From Deltaproteobacteria bacterium (GTDB lineage: Bacteria; Desulfobacterota; Deferrisomatia; Deferrisomatales; BM512), in contig PKTT01000018.1 of the NCBI GenBank assembly GCA_002869015.1, forward strand, positions 1-33,944: a DNA stretch of 33,944 nt. Reading direction: 5' to 3'. The translations under genes and the position numbers were made by a program. This document shows positions 33,074 through 33,944 of this stretch, piece by piece. Numbering within the stretch: position 1 is the stretch's first letter; each line of letters starts with the position of its first letter. The notes beneath the pieces are model-generated. The model ran no database searches, was not told the origin of the DNA, and saw nothing but the letters and a program-made list of their open reading frames with translations.

Positions 33074-33944
33074 TTTTTTTTCTTTCCGGGCGCTATCTCG
33101 CGCGCCCGCTTTCTAAGTTCATCCAGCTTTAGCAGGGCCTCCAGGGGTGTCAGCTCCTCAACCTCAAAACGCGCCAACTCCTCAATCAGTTTCACTTTGC
33201 GGGTATCCTCAGCACCTATGAAGAGGTCCAGCTGTCTGTGCGCTATCTGAGGGTCCACGCTCTGCGACGCGGCTATCCTGGGAAGGCCTGTTTCGTCCAG
33301 CTCGCCGCTTTCAAGGTTTTCAAGTATTTCCTTTGAACGCTTTACGACTTTTTTTGGCAACCCAGCAAGTTTAGCAACCTCAATGCCATAGGATCGGCTC
33401 ACCCCACCCTCAACCAACCTCCTCAAGAAGACGATCTTGCCCTGCCACTGTTTTACCGCAACGTTGAAGTTGGCAACCCCCTTCATCGTCCGGGCGAGGT
33501 CTGTCAGCTCGTGGTAATGGGTGGCGAAGAGGGTGCGCGCGCCCAGCTCATGTATATACTCGGCAACCGCCCAGGCTATTGAGAGCCCATCGAAGGTGGA
33601 GGTCCCCCTTCCAATCTCATCCAGGATTACAAGGGAGCGCGGGGTTGCATTGTGCAGTATAGCCGCTGACTCCATCATCTCGACCATAAAAGTGGAGCGT
33701 CCACGCGCAAGGTCGTCGGAGGCGCCTACGCGTGTAAAAATCCTGTCAACGATCCCCACTTTGGCTGACTCTGCGGGGACGAAGGAGCCAAGCTGCGCCA
33801 TCAGGGCAATCAACGCCGTCTGCCTAAGTATTGTAGATTTGCCTGACATGTTTGGGCCGGTAATCACCAGCAGCCTGTTAGCTTCCTCATCGAATTTAAC
33901 ATCGTTAGGCACAAAGCGTTCGCCATCGGCGAGTTCCTCGACCA
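33070..33944 (-). CDS. mutS: DNA mismatch repair protein MutS, C-terminal part (runs off right edge)
   Basis: About 291 C-terminal codons are in the window; the frame continues past 33944, where the first codons read [15 protein letters not shown]. The ABC-type ATPase domain has Walker [10 protein letters not shown], the signature STFMVEMME and Walker [18 protein letters not shown], followed by the [11 protein letters not shown] helix and the helix-turn-helix dimerisation region. The protein ends [20 protein letters not shown] plus a basic tail KKK, so the end looks complete. MutS binds mismatches and starts repair with MutL. The stop overlaps the TPR lipoprotein start by four bases. Confidence 0.96.
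   Translation of the reverse strand, partial: VEELADGERFVPNDVKFDEEANRLLVITGPNMSGKSTILRQTALIALMAQLGSFVPAESAKVGIVDRIFTRVGASDDLARGRSTFMVEMMESAAILHNATPRSLVILDEIGRGTSTFDGLSIAWAVAEYIHELGARTLFATHYHELTDLARTMKGVANFNVAVKQWQGKIVFLRRLVEGGVSRSYGIEVAKLAGLPKKVVKRSKEILENLESGELDETGLPRIAASQSVDPQIAHRQLDLFIGAEDTRKVKLIEELARFEVEELTPLEALLKLDELRKRAREIAPGKKKN

Noticed and set aside
1-33944. CRISPR arrays, IS elements, phage genes, purine riboswitch, in-frame TGA selenocysteine codons
   Set aside because: No direct repeat array, transposase, integrase, or riboswitch-like leader before any pur gene was seen, and every gene ends at the position expected for its family.

Overview
The window is a dense block of bacterial housekeeping genes: about 33 protein genes and one tRNA. 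There are no insertion sequences, phage genes, CRISPR arrays or long repeats that I can see. Nearly everything is on the minus strand; the only plus-strand genes are a three-gene island at about 28.1-30.6 kb. Two lipoprotein genes with clear lipoboxes, RpmA without a cleavable N-terminal extension, a PurS-PurL fusion, a TatD-radical SAM fusion and selA together suggest a Gram-negative bacterium, perhaps of the former Deltaproteobacteria (Desulfobacterota). That placement is inference; there is no rRNA here to settle it.

The description below follows transcription, so minus-strand genes run from high to low coordinate. The right edge holds the 3' part of mutS, then a TPR lipoprotein and a DUF4292-like lipoprotein, joined by 4-base stop/start overlaps. 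They end at a bidirectional terminator (30618-30649) shared with the convergent plus-strand island. That island (28134-30597) encodes a TIM-barrel amidohydrolase, a HAD phosphatase of the MtnX type and class II fructose-1,6-bisphosphatase (glpX), with a good sigma-70-like promoter in front. Divergent from it run plsY, selA and mobA. selA and mobA are one base apart, which links selenocysteine to molybdenum cofactor and hints at a selenocysteine-containing molybdoenzyme such as formate dehydrogenase elsewhere.

Next comes rplU-rpmA, with its own near-consensus promoter, a terminator-like hairpin directly against the rplU ribosome binding site, and a terminator after rpmA. A tightly packed, mostly overlapping run follows: obg, proB, proA, nadD, rsfS, gpsA, tmk, holB, ricT, metG and tatD-radical SAM. 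Spacing stays short through greA, purC, a universal stress protein, a PlsC-type acyltransferase, a fatty-acyl-AMP ligase, a metallo-beta-lactamase-fold hydrolase, purB, purSL, purQ, purF, pyrE and hinT. The hinT end holds a terminator hairpin that physically contains the promoter of a CAT-anticodon tRNA. After the tRNA, the start of a Nif3-family gene runs off the left edge.

Functionally the window covers purine synthesis (purF, purSL, purQ, purC, purB), pyrimidine synthesis and dTMP supply (pyrE, tmk), proline (proA, proB), NAD (nadD), phospholipid synthesis (gpsA, plsY, plsC), replication and repair (holB, mutS), translation and ribosome assembly (rplU, rpmA, obg, rsfS, metG, tRNA), and transcript elongation (greA). 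I do not see a clearly new multi-gene system. The most unusual points are the promoter-in-terminator at the tRNA, the rplU leader attenuator candidate, the lipid-activation cassette inside the purine cluster, the TatD-radical SAM fusion, and very frequent non-ATG starts, including a probable CTG.
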